A stretch of DNA of 64,000 bases from Aureimonas frigidaquae (lineage in GTDB: Bacteria; Pseudomonadota; Alphaproteobacteria; Rhizobiales; Rhizobiaceae), in the NCBI RefSeq assembly GCF_001463905.1, contig NZ_BBWR01000002.1, positions 558,001 to 622,000 on the forward strand. The letters run 5' to 3'. Position numbers and translations under genes: made by a program. The notes beneath the pieces are model-generated. The model was not told the origin of the DNA. It worked only from the letters and a program-made list of their open reading frames with translations, and did not search any database. This document shows positions 24,735 through 33,530 of this stretch, one piece after another. Every line of letters starts with the position of its first letter. Within the stretch, counting starts at the first letter, position 1.

Positions 24735-26273
24735 TCAAGCGACGCGGGCGGCGATCGGAGCGGCGGGGTTGGCCGTCCCGAAGGACGGCCCGGTGTGGGA
24801 CAGAAGGGCAAGCGCCAGGAACAGCGCGGGAGTGACGAGGCCGAGACGGCGCATCAGCTTCCCACCCCGCGGCTGCAGGTCGGGGATGACCACCACGGAC
24901 TGGCCTTCCAGCGCGCGGCGCAGATCGAAGGTGCCGCGGATGGAGCGGTCGAGAACGTCCGACAGCCACAGGCACGCGGCGCCGACACCGGCCGCCAGTC
25001 CCAGGACCAGCAGCATCAGCTTGGTGCGGCTGGGCGCGCTCGGATAGAGCGGCGCCTCCGGCGCTTCGACGACCTGGATCTGGTTGGAGTTGTTGTCTTC
25101 CTCCAGCCGCAGGCCGATCCGCGCGGCGTCGAGCTTGGCGCGCATGTCTTCCAGGCTGCGCTGTGCGCCGTCCCGATCGCGTTCCAGCGCCGACATCTGC
25201 GATTCCACTTCCGGAGCGCGGGCCAGGGTCGACCGCAGCCACTCGATCCGGCTGGAGATTTCGTCGCGCTGCTGGACGAGCGCCTCGCGGCGCGGCTTGG
25301 CGAGCTCGATCCGCTCGGAGATGAGGCCGAGCTCGGGGTTCTGCGCCACCGGATCGCTCGCAGCGCCGCTATCGGCGGCCGCGGCCTGGGCTTCCAGATT
25401 CTCGATGCGGGACTTCAGCCCCCGGATCTCCGGATGGGCGTCGGCCATGGTCGAGGACTTGGTGGCCAGTTCCGTGCGCAGGGCCTGGAGCTGCGTCTGC
25501 CGGGCGGCCGCGGCCGTGTCGGCCAGGGGCGCCTGCCAGCGATACTGGGCTTCCAGAAGCTTGATCTCGTCGTCCAGGCTCGCAATGGAGCGGTTGACGC
25601 CGGCCAGGTCCTGTTCGCGGGTGTTCAACTCGACCGCGAGCGTCTCGACCCGGCTCGGCAGCGCGTCGCCATTGGCTTCCAGGAAGGTCTGCCAGGTCCG
25701 GTCCCGCTCCTCGAGCCGCTGGTTCAGCGCGGCGACTTCCCGCTCCAGGAACTGCGAGGTGTCGGCCGCGGTCGCCGTACGGCTGCTGCGGCTTTCGCGG
25801 ATGATCATGTTGACGATTTCGCTCGCCGTTGCGGCCGACAGCTCGCGGTCACCATAGGAGAAGGTGACGCGGAAGATGGAGCGGCCCGCATATTGCTGTG
25901 ACTCTTCCGTCGCCACCGGAATGATGGCGATCTGCCGGCGGACGAGGTCCGCGAGGCGAGAGTCGCTCATGCCCTCGCGCAGCTCGGGAAAGAGGTTCAT
26001 CCGCTGGACGAGCGCCAGGAGGTTGTCACGCGCCAGGACGCGCTGCTCGATGAACTGGAGCCGTTCGCTGGCCACGTTGGACGTGATGAGCGGGTTGGGG
26101 CCCTGGTTCGACCGCACCTCGATGATCGCTTCCGACGTGTAGCTTCGGGGAAGCTGCATCACCACGAAAAGGCCGATCAGGACCACGGCGACTGCCGGGA
26201 CGATTGCCACCAGCGGACGCCGCAGCGCCAGCTCGACATAGTATTTCAGGTTCTGGATGATCTCGTTGTCCAT
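24735..26273 (-). CDS. Wzz/Wzc-type chain-length determinant (polysaccharide co-polymerase)
   Basis: 512 residues. First membrane helix at about residues 22-45 (PLVAIVPAVAVVLIGLFVVM), then a Wzz domain with YTSEAIIEVRSNQG, a long periplasmic coiled-coil (residues about 190-400, heptads with LNQRLEERDRTW and IENLEAQAAA), and a second membrane segment after the proline-rich AP.APLYPSAPSRTK block near residue 420. A further hydrophobic segment lies near residue 480. It sets polymer length by acting with the polymerase. I chose ATG 26273 because GGAG lies 6 nt upstream; an ATG four codons earlier overlaps that site. Confidence 0.88.
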   Translation of the reverse strand: MDNEIIQNLKYYVELALRRPLVAIVPAVAVVLIGLFVVMQLPRSYTSEAIIEVRSNQGPNPLITSNVASERLQFIEQRVLARDNLLALVQRMNLFPELREGMSDSRLADLVRRQIAIIPVATEESQQYAGRSIFRVTFSYGDRELSAATASEIVNMIIRESRSSRTATAADTSQFLEREVAALNQRLEERDRTWQTFLEANGDALPSRVETLAVELNTREQDLAGVNRSIASLDDEIKLLEAQYRWQAPLADTAAAARQTQLQALRTELATKSSTMADAHPEIRGLKSRIENLEAQAAAADSGAASDPVAQNPELGLISERIELAKPRREALVQQRDEISSRIEWLRSTLARAPEVESQMSALERDRDGAQRSLEDMRAKLDAARIGLRLEEDNNSNQIQVVEAPEAPLYPSAPSRTKLMLLVLGLAAGVGAACLWLSDVLDRSIRGTFDLRRALEGQSVVVIPDLQPRGGKLMRRLGLVTPALFLALALLSHTGPSFGTANPAAPIAARVA

Positions 26274-26333
26274 GCCACGCTCCATCTGCGCGGGTGGCGA
26301 CCCGTGAGAGGTTGATACGAAAAGGGTCGGGCT

Positions 26334-27563
26334 TCAGTTGCCGGACGGCTGGGTGCCGTCGGCCAAGGCCGCGGAACGCTGTCCACCCTGCTGATAGGTC
26401 ACGCGGACGAGGTCGCCGGGCTGCAGGAGGGTCGTTTCCTCCGCGGGTGCCTCGGTCACCTTGCCGTCATGCGTGCGGATGACGGTGAAGCCGGCCGTGA
26501 TGCCACGGCGCTCCGCCATTTCCGTATTGCGATAGATCGACATGACGCGCTCGGCTTCGACCAGGCCGTTGCGGGCCGCTTCGAGCTGCCGCTCGCTTTC
26601 GTGCAGCTCCGCCAGGAGCGAGGACTGCCGCGTCGTGAAATAGGTATCGATCCGCGACCGCTCGTTGACGCTGGTGCTTTCCAGCGCGCTGAGCTCGCTC
26701 TGGAGCTGGTCGCCCTGCTCGTTCAGCTCACCCACTTCCGCCTCGAGCTCGAGCTGCGCGGATTTGTGCGACAGGCCCTTGCTCACCAGAGATGCGGTGG
26801 CCGCCAGGCGCTCCTTGGCCAGGGCGACGCGGTTCTTCACGCTCTCGATCTGCCGGCGGATCGCGTCGGTGCCCGAGACACCGAAATCGTTCAGCTGCTG
26901 CTGGACCCGCTTCTGCGCCTGGAATTCTGCGATATGCGCATCCAGAACCTGTTTCTCGCGGTTCAGGAGCGTCACCTTCTCGGCGTCGGACAGTTCCGGC
27001 AGCGCGTCGTCGGGCAGGATCACCTGCTCCTGGCCGGCCAGCTCGGAGTTGATGCGGGCGATGCGCACCGTCAGCTCCGCAATGTTCTTGCGGCTCTGGT
27101 CGATCTGCCCCTCGACCACCACGGCCCGGTCCTGATCACGCGCTTCCATCGGCGTGCGGTACAGGCCGCCGGCCACGGTCACGGCATGAAGGACGGTCAT
27201 GGTGGGGCGGTACGGGAAGGCGCCGGGCGCATCCACATCACCCACCACATAGACCATCGGCATATGCTGCGGTCCGGGCTTGAGCATCACCGAAAGGTTC
27301 AGCTCACCCTTGAAGAAGCCCGCAAGCTTTTCGGTCAGGGTGGCCTCGAGCTGATCGACCGTCTGGTCCTGGGCCTGGATCTGGCCCACCAGCGGCAACG
27401 ACAGGTTGCCATCCGGGCTGACGACCGCGTCGCGGTTCATACGCTCGTCCTGGGCGACCCAGATCTCGACTTCGTCGCCTGGCTGCAATTTGTAGGTGTC
27501 GGCGCGGGCGGCGACGGAAACAAAGGACAGGCAAATGGAAATAATGAATATCATCAATCGCAT
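26334..27563 (-). CDS. Polysaccharide export protein (Wza/ExoF-like)
   Basis: 409 residues with a signal peptide (residues 1-22, ending ARA). The Poly_export domain follows at once (YKLQPGDEVEIWVAQDERMN, then VSPDGNLSLPLVG), then a SLBB-like part (PMVYVVGDVDAPGAFPYRP, MTVLHAVTVAGG) and a long coiled-coil from about residue 150 to 370. There is no lipobox cysteine, so it is more like rhizobial ExoF than lipoprotein Wza. It would form or connect to the outer export channel. First gene of the minus-strand export operon; GGAG lies 8 nt before ATG 27563. Confidence 0.87.
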   Translation of the reverse strand: MRLMIFIISICLSFVSVAARADTYKLQPGDEVEIWVAQDERMNRDAVVSPDGNLSLPLVGQIQAQDQTVDQLEATLTEKLAGFFKGELNLSVMLKPGPQHMPMVYVVGDVDAPGAFPYRPTMTVLHAVTVAGGLYRTPMEARDQDRAVVVEGQIDQSRKNIAELTVRIARINSELAGQEQVILPDDALPELSDAEKVTLLNREKQVLDAHIAEFQAQKRVQQQLNDFGVSGTDAIRRQIESVKNRVALAKERLAATASLVSKGLSHKSAQLELEAEVGELNEQGDQLQSELSALESTSVNERSRIDTYFTTRQSSLLAELHESERQLEAARNGLVEAERVMSIYRNTEMAERRGITAGFTVIRTHDGKVTEAPAEETTLLQPGDLVRVTYQQGGQRSAALADGTQPSGN

Positions 27564-27868
27564 GGGTCGGCTCCGGGCGATAAAAATGGTCCCGTGGGAA
27601 AAATCGGAATAAACTAATCCACGCAAAGGACGCCGTGCTGCGGGCTTGCGTTTTAACTACAACTGAAAATAGAGGAATCTGGCCGTCTTGGCCCGTACGC
27701 AATTAGCATTAGGCGGGCCCCCGTCCGGCGCATGCCGGGCGGTCTTCACCCTCCACTGGCGGACTTCTGGCGGGCTGCCACGACAGGCATTCTAAAGAAC
27801 GTCTCCCCGAACGGATCTTCAAACGCGTGCCCAAGAGACCGGGCGGGCTCTGCGATGGATGCGAGGAC
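27564..27868. promoter_or_regulatory. Divergent promoter region between export operon and GT2 gene
   Basis: 305 nt without a gene between the ExoF-like gene (minus) and a GT2 gene (plus). Bases 27580-27720 are clearly richer in A and T than the surroundings, including AAAAATCGGAATAAACTAAT and TTTTAACTACAACTGAAAAT, which fits promoters in both directions. I cannot identify exact -35/-10 boxes or an operator. Confidence 0.5.
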
Positions 27869-28861
27869 ATGCAAAATTCGAATCGCCAGCCTGCACGAAC
27901 AGGCATCGTCGTCATCGGCCGCAACGAAGGGGGCAGACTCCTCGCCTGCCTCGACTCGCTCGGCGAGGCCGTGACGCGCACGGTCTATGTGGACAGTGGC
28001 TCGACCGACGGCAGCCCGCAGGCCGCCCGCGCGCGCGGCGCGCAGGTCGTGGATCTGGACATGACGCGTCCCTTCACCGCGGCGCGTGCGCGCAATGCGG
28101 GCTATGAGCGCCTGTCGCAGGAGTTTCCGGGGCTCGACTATATCCAGTTCGTCGATGGCGACTGCGAGCTCGATGCCGGGTGGCTCACCGCCGCGGCGCG
28201 ATTTCTGGATTTACATGGCGATGCCGCCATCGTGGCAGGCCGCCGGCGCGAGCGGGCGCCGCAGGCATCCGTTTACAATGCCATGGCCGACCGCGAATGG
28301 GACGTGAGTGAAGGCCCGCAGGAGGAATGCGGCGGCGATTTCCTGATCCGTGCCACCGCCTTTGCAGACGCCGGCGGCTTTAACCCGGCGCTGATCGCCG
28401 GCGAGGAGCCGGAGCTCTGCGTCCGGCTGCGTGCGCAAGGGTGGCAGGTCCACCGCATCCGCGCGGAGATGACGCGCCACGATGCGGCCATGACGCGATT
28501 TTCGCAGTGGTGGCGCCGCAATGTGCGCGGCGGACACGCCTTCGCCGAAGTGTCCCGCATGCACAGGCGTTCGCCCTACGGCATTTGGAAGCGGAGCGTG
28601 TCACGCGCGGTCATGTGGGGCGGCGCCATTCCGGCAGCGGCCCTCGGCGCAGCACTGTTGCACCCGGCGGGGCTTCTCATCCTGTCCGCCTATCCGCTGC
28701 AGATCGCTCGCATGGCGGGACGTGCCGGGCCGGGCCAGCCGGACAACTGGCGCCATGCTTCCTTCACCATCCTCGGCAAGTTCCCGGAAATGCAGGGTGT
28801 GCTCAGCTATGAGTGGAACCGGCTGCGCGGGCGCCGCCGCACCCTGATCGAGTATAAGTAG
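27869..28861 (+). CDS. Glycosyltransferase family 2
   Basis: Inverting GT-A sugar transferase, about 330 residues. Entry strand GIVVIGRNEGGRLLACLDSL, then VYVDSGSTDGSP, the acidic centre FVDGDCELD (DxD-like), and a later GEEPELCVRLRAQGW acceptor block. A hydrophobic helix pair near residues 250-285 (GGAIPAAALGAALLHPAGLL) suggests membrane association. The start is uncertain between GTG 27827 and ATG 27869; homology supports the latter. A clear terminator follows at 28918-28950. Confidence 0.85.
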   Translation: MQNSNRQPARTGIVVIGRNEGGRLLACLDSLGEAVTRTVYVDSGSTDGSPQAARARGAQVVDLDMTRPFTAARARNAGYERLSQEFPGLDYIQFVDGDCELDAGWLTAAARFLDLHGDAAIVAGRRRERAPQASVYNAMADREWDVSEGPQEECGGDFLIRATAFADAGGFNPALIAGEEPELCVRLRAQGWQVHRIRAEMTRHDAAMTRFSQWWRRNVRGGHAFAEVSRMHRRSPYGIWKRSVSRAVMWGGAIPAAALGAALLHPAGLLILSAYPLQIARMAGRAGPGQPDNWRHASFTILGKFPEMQGVLSYEWNRLRGRRRTLIEYK

Positions 28862-29212
28862 CACTCCCACGGGTGAGGCAACCTACGCCCCACCCTACTG
28901 CTTTCGGTGCGCATCTGAGGCCGCCCCATCGATTCGGTGGGGCGGCCTTTGCATTTGCCGGTCCCATAAGGCGTGGCGCGGCGGCGCCGAAAGCGGTGTC
29001 GCCAGCCCCCGGATGATACGGCCTCCCATCGAAAGGCGGGATGGGTCCCTGCACCTTAAGGCTGCATCCGGTCGTGAAAGGATGCGCGCGACAGGACTCA
29101 GATGGCGTCGGTGCTAATGCCGAAGGCCAACTTGGCGGAGCGGCTGCAACTTGAGATTCTGCTCTCGTTTTCAAAGCCTTGCTGAAGCAGGGCGGACCCG
29201 GGGGTTTCACTC
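28862..29212. other. Gene-free stretch with terminator, between two GT2 genes
   Basis: 351 nt. Apart from the hairpin at 28918-28950 I see no gene, repeat or RNA. The part from 29060 to 29212 would hold the promoter and leader of the next GT2 gene. Confidence 0.5.
28918..28950 (+). terminator. Intrinsic terminator after GT2 gene
   Basis: Arms 28918-28928 and 28938-28948 give an 11-bp GC-rich stem with a 9-nt loop, ending in TTT, 57 nt after the GT2 stop. Confidence 0.75.
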
Positions 29213-30430
29213 GTGGCGCAATTGCTCAATATGCTTTTTCTGGCCGTCAACGGCGCGTTGGCGGTTCCCGCCACCATTTACGGTACCGAAATCGCGGCCG
29301 GCTTCCTGCCGCGCCGGAAGGCCGTTCCGGCATCCATCGACCGGCGGCCTTCGGTCGCGGTGCTGGTGCCCGCCCATAACGAAGAAGCCAATATCCGCTC
29401 GACGCTCGACACCGTCCTGCCGCAGATGCGGGATGGCGATCGCGTCGTGGTGGTGGCCGACAATTGCGAGGATCGCACCGCCGAGCTTGCCCGCGCTGCC
29501 GGCGCGGAAGTGGTGGTGCGCTACGATCCGCAGCGGCGCGGCAAGGGCTATGCCCTGGATGCGGGCGTGGCCTTCATCGCCAAGCGGCCGCCGGACTGCC
29601 TTCTGATCATCGACGCCGATTGCACGCTGTCTCCAGGCAGCGTCGATATCCTGCTGCGCCAGGTCGCGGCGACGAACAAGCCGGCCCAGGCCATCTACCT
29701 CATGGGCGCTCCGGCGGGCGCGCCCCTGGAAACCCAGGTGGCGGCCTTCGCCTATGTCATCAAGAACCATGCACGGCCGCTCGGCCTCTGCCGGCTGGGC
29801 ATGCCCAACCAGCTGATGGGCACCGGCATGGCCTTCCCCTGGAAGGCGCTGGAAAAGGTGGATCTGGCAAACGGCCACCTGACCGAAGACCTCAAGCTTG
29901 GGCTCGACCTCGCCCAGGAGGGGTATGAGCCGTATCTGTGCGAGGATGCGCGGGTCACCAGCGAATTCCCCTCGACCGAACAGGGGCTGAAGTCGCAGCG
30001 CTCGCGCTGGGAAAGCGGTCATCTGTCCATGCTGTACCGGGCCATCGGCGGCTTTTTCAAGCCGGGGGTCCTGCGCCAGCGCGGCGCGCTCGTCCTGTCG
30101 CTCGACATGATGGTGCCGCCGCTCACCCTGCTCCTGATGCTAATCATGCTCATGCTGATCGTCACCGGCCTCTTCGCTGTCTTCAGCGGGCATGTCGGCG
30201 CGCTCATCCTGGCCCTGATCAACGTGGCCGTCGTCGGCTTCGCCTCCTTGGCGGGGTGGTTCCGATATGGCCGCGATATCCTGCCGGCGCGTGCCTTCGG
30301 GCACATCGCCACCTACGCGCTCGGCAAGATCCCGCTTTACGTCAACAAGCTCATTTTGCGGCGCGACAGCTCGGCCTGGGTTCGGACCGATCGCAATCGC
30401 ACGAAGCCGTCAACGCAATTGCATCCGTAA
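29213..30430 (+). CDS. Membrane glycosyltransferase family 2 (processive-type motifs)
   Basis: 405 residues. An N-terminal hydrophobic helix (LLNMLFLAVNGALAVPATI) precedes the GT-A domain: VAVLVPAHNEEANI, the DADC metal site, LTEDLKLGLDL (the ED motif) and QRSRWESGH (the QxxRW motif). Two or three C-terminal helices (LLLMLIMLMLIVTGLF, LALINVAVVGFASLAG) anchor it. The ED/QxxRW pair is typical of cellulose- or hyaluronan-synthase-like enzymes but also of ExoO/ExoU-type single-sugar transferases. The start is GTG 29213. The sugar added is unknown. Confidence 0.88.
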   Translation: MAQLLNMLFLAVNGALAVPATIYGTEIAAGFLPRRKAVPASIDRRPSVAVLVPAHNEEANIRSTLDTVLPQMRDGDRVVVVADNCEDRTAELARAAGAEVVVRYDPQRRGKGYALDAGVAFIAKRPPDCLLIIDADCTLSPGSVDILLRQVAATNKPAQAIYLMGAPAGAPLETQVAAFAYVIKNHARPLGLCRLGMPNQLMGTGMAFPWKALEKVDLANGHLTEDLKLGLDLAQEGYEPYLCEDARVTSEFPSTEQGLKSQRSRWESGHLSMLYRAIGGFFKPGVLRQRGALVLSLDMMVPPLTLLLMLIMLMLIVTGLFAVFSGHVGALILALINVAVVGFASLAGWFRYGRDILPARAFGHIATYALGKIPLYVNKLILRRDSSAWVRTDRNRTKPSTQLHP

Positions 30431-30569
30431 GGGCGCCCGCGTGGCGCCCGTGTAATCGGCACGCCGTTCGCCCCTCGGGGTGACGGCGGCGCCGACAAGA
30501 CCCTTTCAACCGATCGACAGCCTCGACCCGGCGCTTCCGGGCCGAACGGTCCCTTATTGCGAGGCCGCA

Positions 30570-32003
30570 ATGGCGCTTATCGAAAATCCGTCGCAGGTCG
30601 TAACCTCCGCAGCCGGCCATCGCCGGCGTTCCGGCAGGACGCTGCACTACGAATCCGTTTCCACCGCGGTTGCGGCCCTCGATGCGCTGCTCATCGTCGC
30701 CAGCAGTGTGGCGGCGGGCATGGCCTATCACTGGCTGGCCTTCGGGGTGGTCATCGATCCCTCGCCCTGGTTCGGCGTCGGCATCACCATCGCCGCATCC
30801 TTCGTCATGGTGATGAACGCCCGCGGCCTCTACCGCCCGACGGCGCTCCTGTCCTTTTCGCTCCAGATCCGCTCCATCCTGGCGGCGGGCATCGGCATCA
30901 TGGCCTTCCTGGCGGCGGTCGCCTTCTTCCTGAAGATCGGCGAGGTCTTCTCGCGCGCCTCCATGATGGCCTTCCTGCTTCTGGCGGTCACCGTCCTGTG
31001 CACGAGCCGGATCATCCTGAAGCGCACCCTGCGCTCGGCCATCGCGCACGGTCTGTTCCAGATGAAGCGGGTCCTGCTCATCTGCGGCGAATCCTTCGGC
31101 TACGAGAAGCTGGCTTCCGAAGTGTCGGGTTACGGCCTGTCGGTGCAGCATGTCCTGCGCTGCCAGAACGATGATTTCTCGGTCCTGTCGGGCGCCTTCG
31201 GCTCGGGCATCAACTTCTCGGTGGATGAGGTCCTGGTGGCGACGCCGGCCGCCAACCTGCCCAATATCGACATGCTCCTGACGGAGCTGCGCGCCCTGCC
31301 CCTGCCCATCAAGGTCGTGGTCAGCGATCTCGCCACCGGGCTCGTCGCCCAGTCGATCCGTCATATTGGCGGCAACATCGCCTTCGAGGTGCAGCGCCGC
31401 CCCCTCACCATCGTCGAGCGTATGATGAAGCGCCTCTTCGACATTGCCTTCGCCGGTACGGCACTCCTGTTCTTGGCGCCGCTCCTGGCCGTCGTGGCCA
31501 TCGCCATCAAGCTGGACAGCCCCGGCCCGGTCTTCTTCCGGCAGATGCGCCGCGGCTACAACAACGAGGCGTTCCGCATCGTCAAGTTCCGGTCCATGCG
31601 CGTCATGGAAGATGGCGACACCGTGCGCCAGGCCCGCCGGGACGATGACCGCATCACCCGCGTCGGCGCCTTCATCCGCGCCAAGAGCATCGACGAGCTG
31701 CCGCAGTTCTGGAACGTCCTGATGGGCCAGATGTCGATCGTCGGTCCGCGCCCCCACGCCGTGGCACATGACCGGGAATACGACCTGATCCTGCGCAAAT
31801 ATACCTTCCGCCGGCATGCCAAGCCGGGCCTGACGGGCTGGGCGCAGATCAACGGCCATCGCGGCGAAACGCCGACCTTGAGCCATATGGAGGCCCGGCT
31901 GACCTATGATCTGTGGTACATCCACAACTGGTCGTTCTGGCTGGACCTGCGCATCGTCGGACGGACCGTCATCGAGATGCTGAACTCCAAGACCGCCTAC
32001 TGA
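30570..32003 (+). CDS. Undecaprenyl-phosphate sugar-1-phosphate transferase (WbaP/ExoY-type)
   Basis: Starts repeat-unit synthesis by placing a sugar-1-phosphate on undecaprenyl phosphate. 477 residues: four or five N-terminal helices (residues about 30-155), a CoA-binding-like central part (LLICGESFGYEKLASEV), and the C-terminal catalytic PGPT domain from about residue 305 (KRLFDIAFAGTALLFLAPLL, DSPGPVFFRQMRRG, FRIVKFRSMRV, SIDELPQFWNVLMG, SIVGPRPH, KPGLTGWAQING). All hallmark blocks are intact. I chose ATG 30570, preceded by GAGG; the frame runs back to 30480 without support. This defines the locus as lipid-linked, Wzx/Wzy-dependent. Confidence 0.92.
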   Translation: MALIENPSQVVTSAAGHRRRSGRTLHYESVSTAVAALDALLIVASSVAAGMAYHWLAFGVVIDPSPWFGVGITIAASFVMVMNARGLYRPTALLSFSLQIRSILAAGIGIMAFLAAVAFFLKIGEVFSRASMMAFLLLAVTVLCTSRIILKRTLRSAIAHGLFQMKRVLLICGESFGYEKLASEVSGYGLSVQHVLRCQNDDFSVLSGAFGSGINFSVDEVLVATPAANLPNIDMLLTELRALPLPIKVVVSDLATGLVAQSIRHIGGNIAFEVQRRPLTIVERMMKRLFDIAFAGTALLFLAPLLAVVAIAIKLDSPGPVFFRQMRRGYNNEAFRIVKFRSMRVMEDGDTVRQARRDDDRITRVGAFIRAKSIDELPQFWNVLMGQMSIVGPRPHAVAHDREYDLILRKYTFRRHAKPGLTGWAQINGHRGETPTLSHMEARLTYDLWYIHNWSFWLDLRIVGRTVIEMLNSKTAY

Positions 32004-32031
32004 CGCGGCCGCGCCACGCACCGGACACTGC

Positions 32032-32063
32032 AAGGCCCCTGTCGCCAAGGCGACGGGGGCCTT
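32032..32063 (+). terminator. Hairpin terminator after the priming transferase gene
   Basis: Arms 32032-32046 and 32049-32063 pair over 15 positions with one T-G wobble and a 2-nt loop, 28 nt after the stop; it ends in TT and is followed by CGCATTT. Confidence 0.7.
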
Positions 32064-32145
32064 CGCATTTCTGGGCGGCGCAGCGGGTCGGCATGGCCGT
32101 CGCATGACTGGACATGCCGGGCACGACATGCGGTATGCTCCGGCA

Positions 32146-32862
32146 ATGCGAGACGCTGACGATACCCCCGCAGGCACGCGCCCGATCCAGTCGATCACGC
32201 GTGCCGTGGCGATCCTGGAAATCATCGCACGTGAGGGCGGGGCCGCGTCCCTGAAAGAGATTGCGGACCGCACCGGACTCGGCAAGACCACGGCCCACAA
32301 CATACTGCGCACGCTGGGCGAGCTGGGTTATGTCCGGCGGCGCGTGGGAGACACCCGCTATCACCTGGGCGGCCGCATCCTGAACCTTTCACGCATGGCC
32401 GGTGACGACAGCGCGCTTCGCAACCGACTGCGCCCGGCCCTGGAGGCGATCGCCCACAAGAGCGGAGAGACGGTCTACCTGGCCGTGCCGAGCGCACTGC
32501 GCCTGGTGCTTGCCGGCCTTGCCGTATCGCTCGCGGCCCTGCCCTTCACGGCAAGCCAGCTCGTTCCGATGCTCGGCAACATGTTCGTATGCGGCATCTT
32601 CGCCTTTGCAACCGCGCCCATCGTGCAGGCGGGCGTGGTGGCGGTGGCGCAGGCGGAAGCGCCGGATGCGGTGGGCACGGCGTCCGGCTTCAACATCGCC
32701 GCGTTCAACCTTGGAATCGCGGCGGCCTCCTTCGTCGGGGGGCGTCTCGTGGCCGGCCCGGGATTGCTGGTGACACCCTGGGCCGCCCTCGCCGCCGCGA
32801 TCGTCGCCTTCGGTATGGCCCACGCGATGGGCCGGGCGAGCCGCCCCGCAGCAAGCGCCTAG
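32146..32862 (+). pseudogene. IclR regulator N-terminus fused in frame to a major-facilitator C-terminus
   Basis: The first ~115 residues (from ATG 32146) are a clear IclR-type regulator: PIQSITRAVAILEIIAREGG, winged helix LKEIADRTGLGKTTAHNILRTL, then the start of the ligand domain (LRPALEAIAHKSGETVYLAVPS). At about base 32494 it changes abruptly, without frame loss, into the last ~120 residues of a DHA1-type MFS transporter (LVLAGLAVSLAALPFT, TASGFNIAAFNLGIAAASFVGGRLV), with four hydrophobic helices. IclR proteins never carry membrane helices, and both halves are incomplete, so a deletion joining two genes is the simplest reading. It could still be expressed. Other ATGs at 32104 and 32128 are possible starts. 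Confidence 0.75.
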
Positions 32863-32879
32863 GCGTTGGACGGAAAGGC

Positions 32880-33530
32880 TCAAAGCGTGATGGCAGTCAC
32901 CACATGCTCCGCCGTCACGCAAAGCCGCCCGGCCCAGACCGTCCCGGCGCGGAAAGGGCCGATATCGGCCTGCCAGGTGGCCGTGAAGGTGCCAGCCGCC
33001 GGCTCGGCCCGAATGTCGAAGATCTCGAAGCCGAAAAGCGTTCGGGTGACAGGATACTGCGCCTTGTAGCAGCATTCCTTGGCGCTGAAGACGATCCGCG
33101 CCATCCACCCCGCATCTTCCGCGCCGAGCGCGCTAAGCCGCGCGCGCTCATCCGCAAGGAGCACCGTGTCGAAGAGTTCGGCGGGCAGCGGTTCGGCCTC
33201 CTCGATGTCGAGGCCCAGCATGCGCACCTTCTGCCCCGCGCGCGCCAACGCCACGCCGCACAGGCGCGGCGAATGGCTGATCGAGCCGATCAGCCCGGCG
33301 GGCCATTGCGGCGCCCGATCCGCCCCCGCCGGGATCGGCAAGGGCGCCAAGCCGAGCGCCTGCATGGCCCTGCGCGCCAGGACCCGGCCGGTGGCGAACT
33401 CCGCCTGCCGGCGTGGATGGGCGCGGGCCATGGCGCTCGCCTCCAACGGCAAAAGCCCCTCCGCCCCAAAGGGCGGAAGGGCTTCTGCAGTCGCAATCGC
33501 TGGGCTGAAAAGGCCCGGCAGCAAGCTCAT
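32880..33530 (-). CDS. 4'-phosphopantetheinyl transferase (EntD/Sfp superfamily)
   Basis: Attaches phosphopantetheine from CoA to carrier-protein serines, making the neighbouring NRPS and PKS active. 216 residues with the family motifs in order: GRVLARRAM, GSISHS, LGLDIEEAEPL (magnesium-binding Asp and Glu) and FSAKECCYKAQYP (the WxxKEAxxK-like block). The ATG overlaps the NRPS stop by 4 nt (ATGA), so translation is coupled and the targets are almost certainly the carrier domains encoded next door. Confidence 0.93.
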   Translation of the reverse strand: MSLLPGLFSPAIATAEALPPFGAEGLLPLEASAMARAHPRRQAEFATGRVLARRAMQALGLAPLPIPAGADRAPQWPAGLIGSISHSPRLCGVALARAGQKVRMLGLDIEEAEPLPAELFDTVLLADERARLSALGAEDAGWMARIVFSAKECCYKAQYPVTRTLFGFEIFDIRAEPAAGTFTATWQADIGPFRAGTVWAGRLCVTAEHVVTAITL

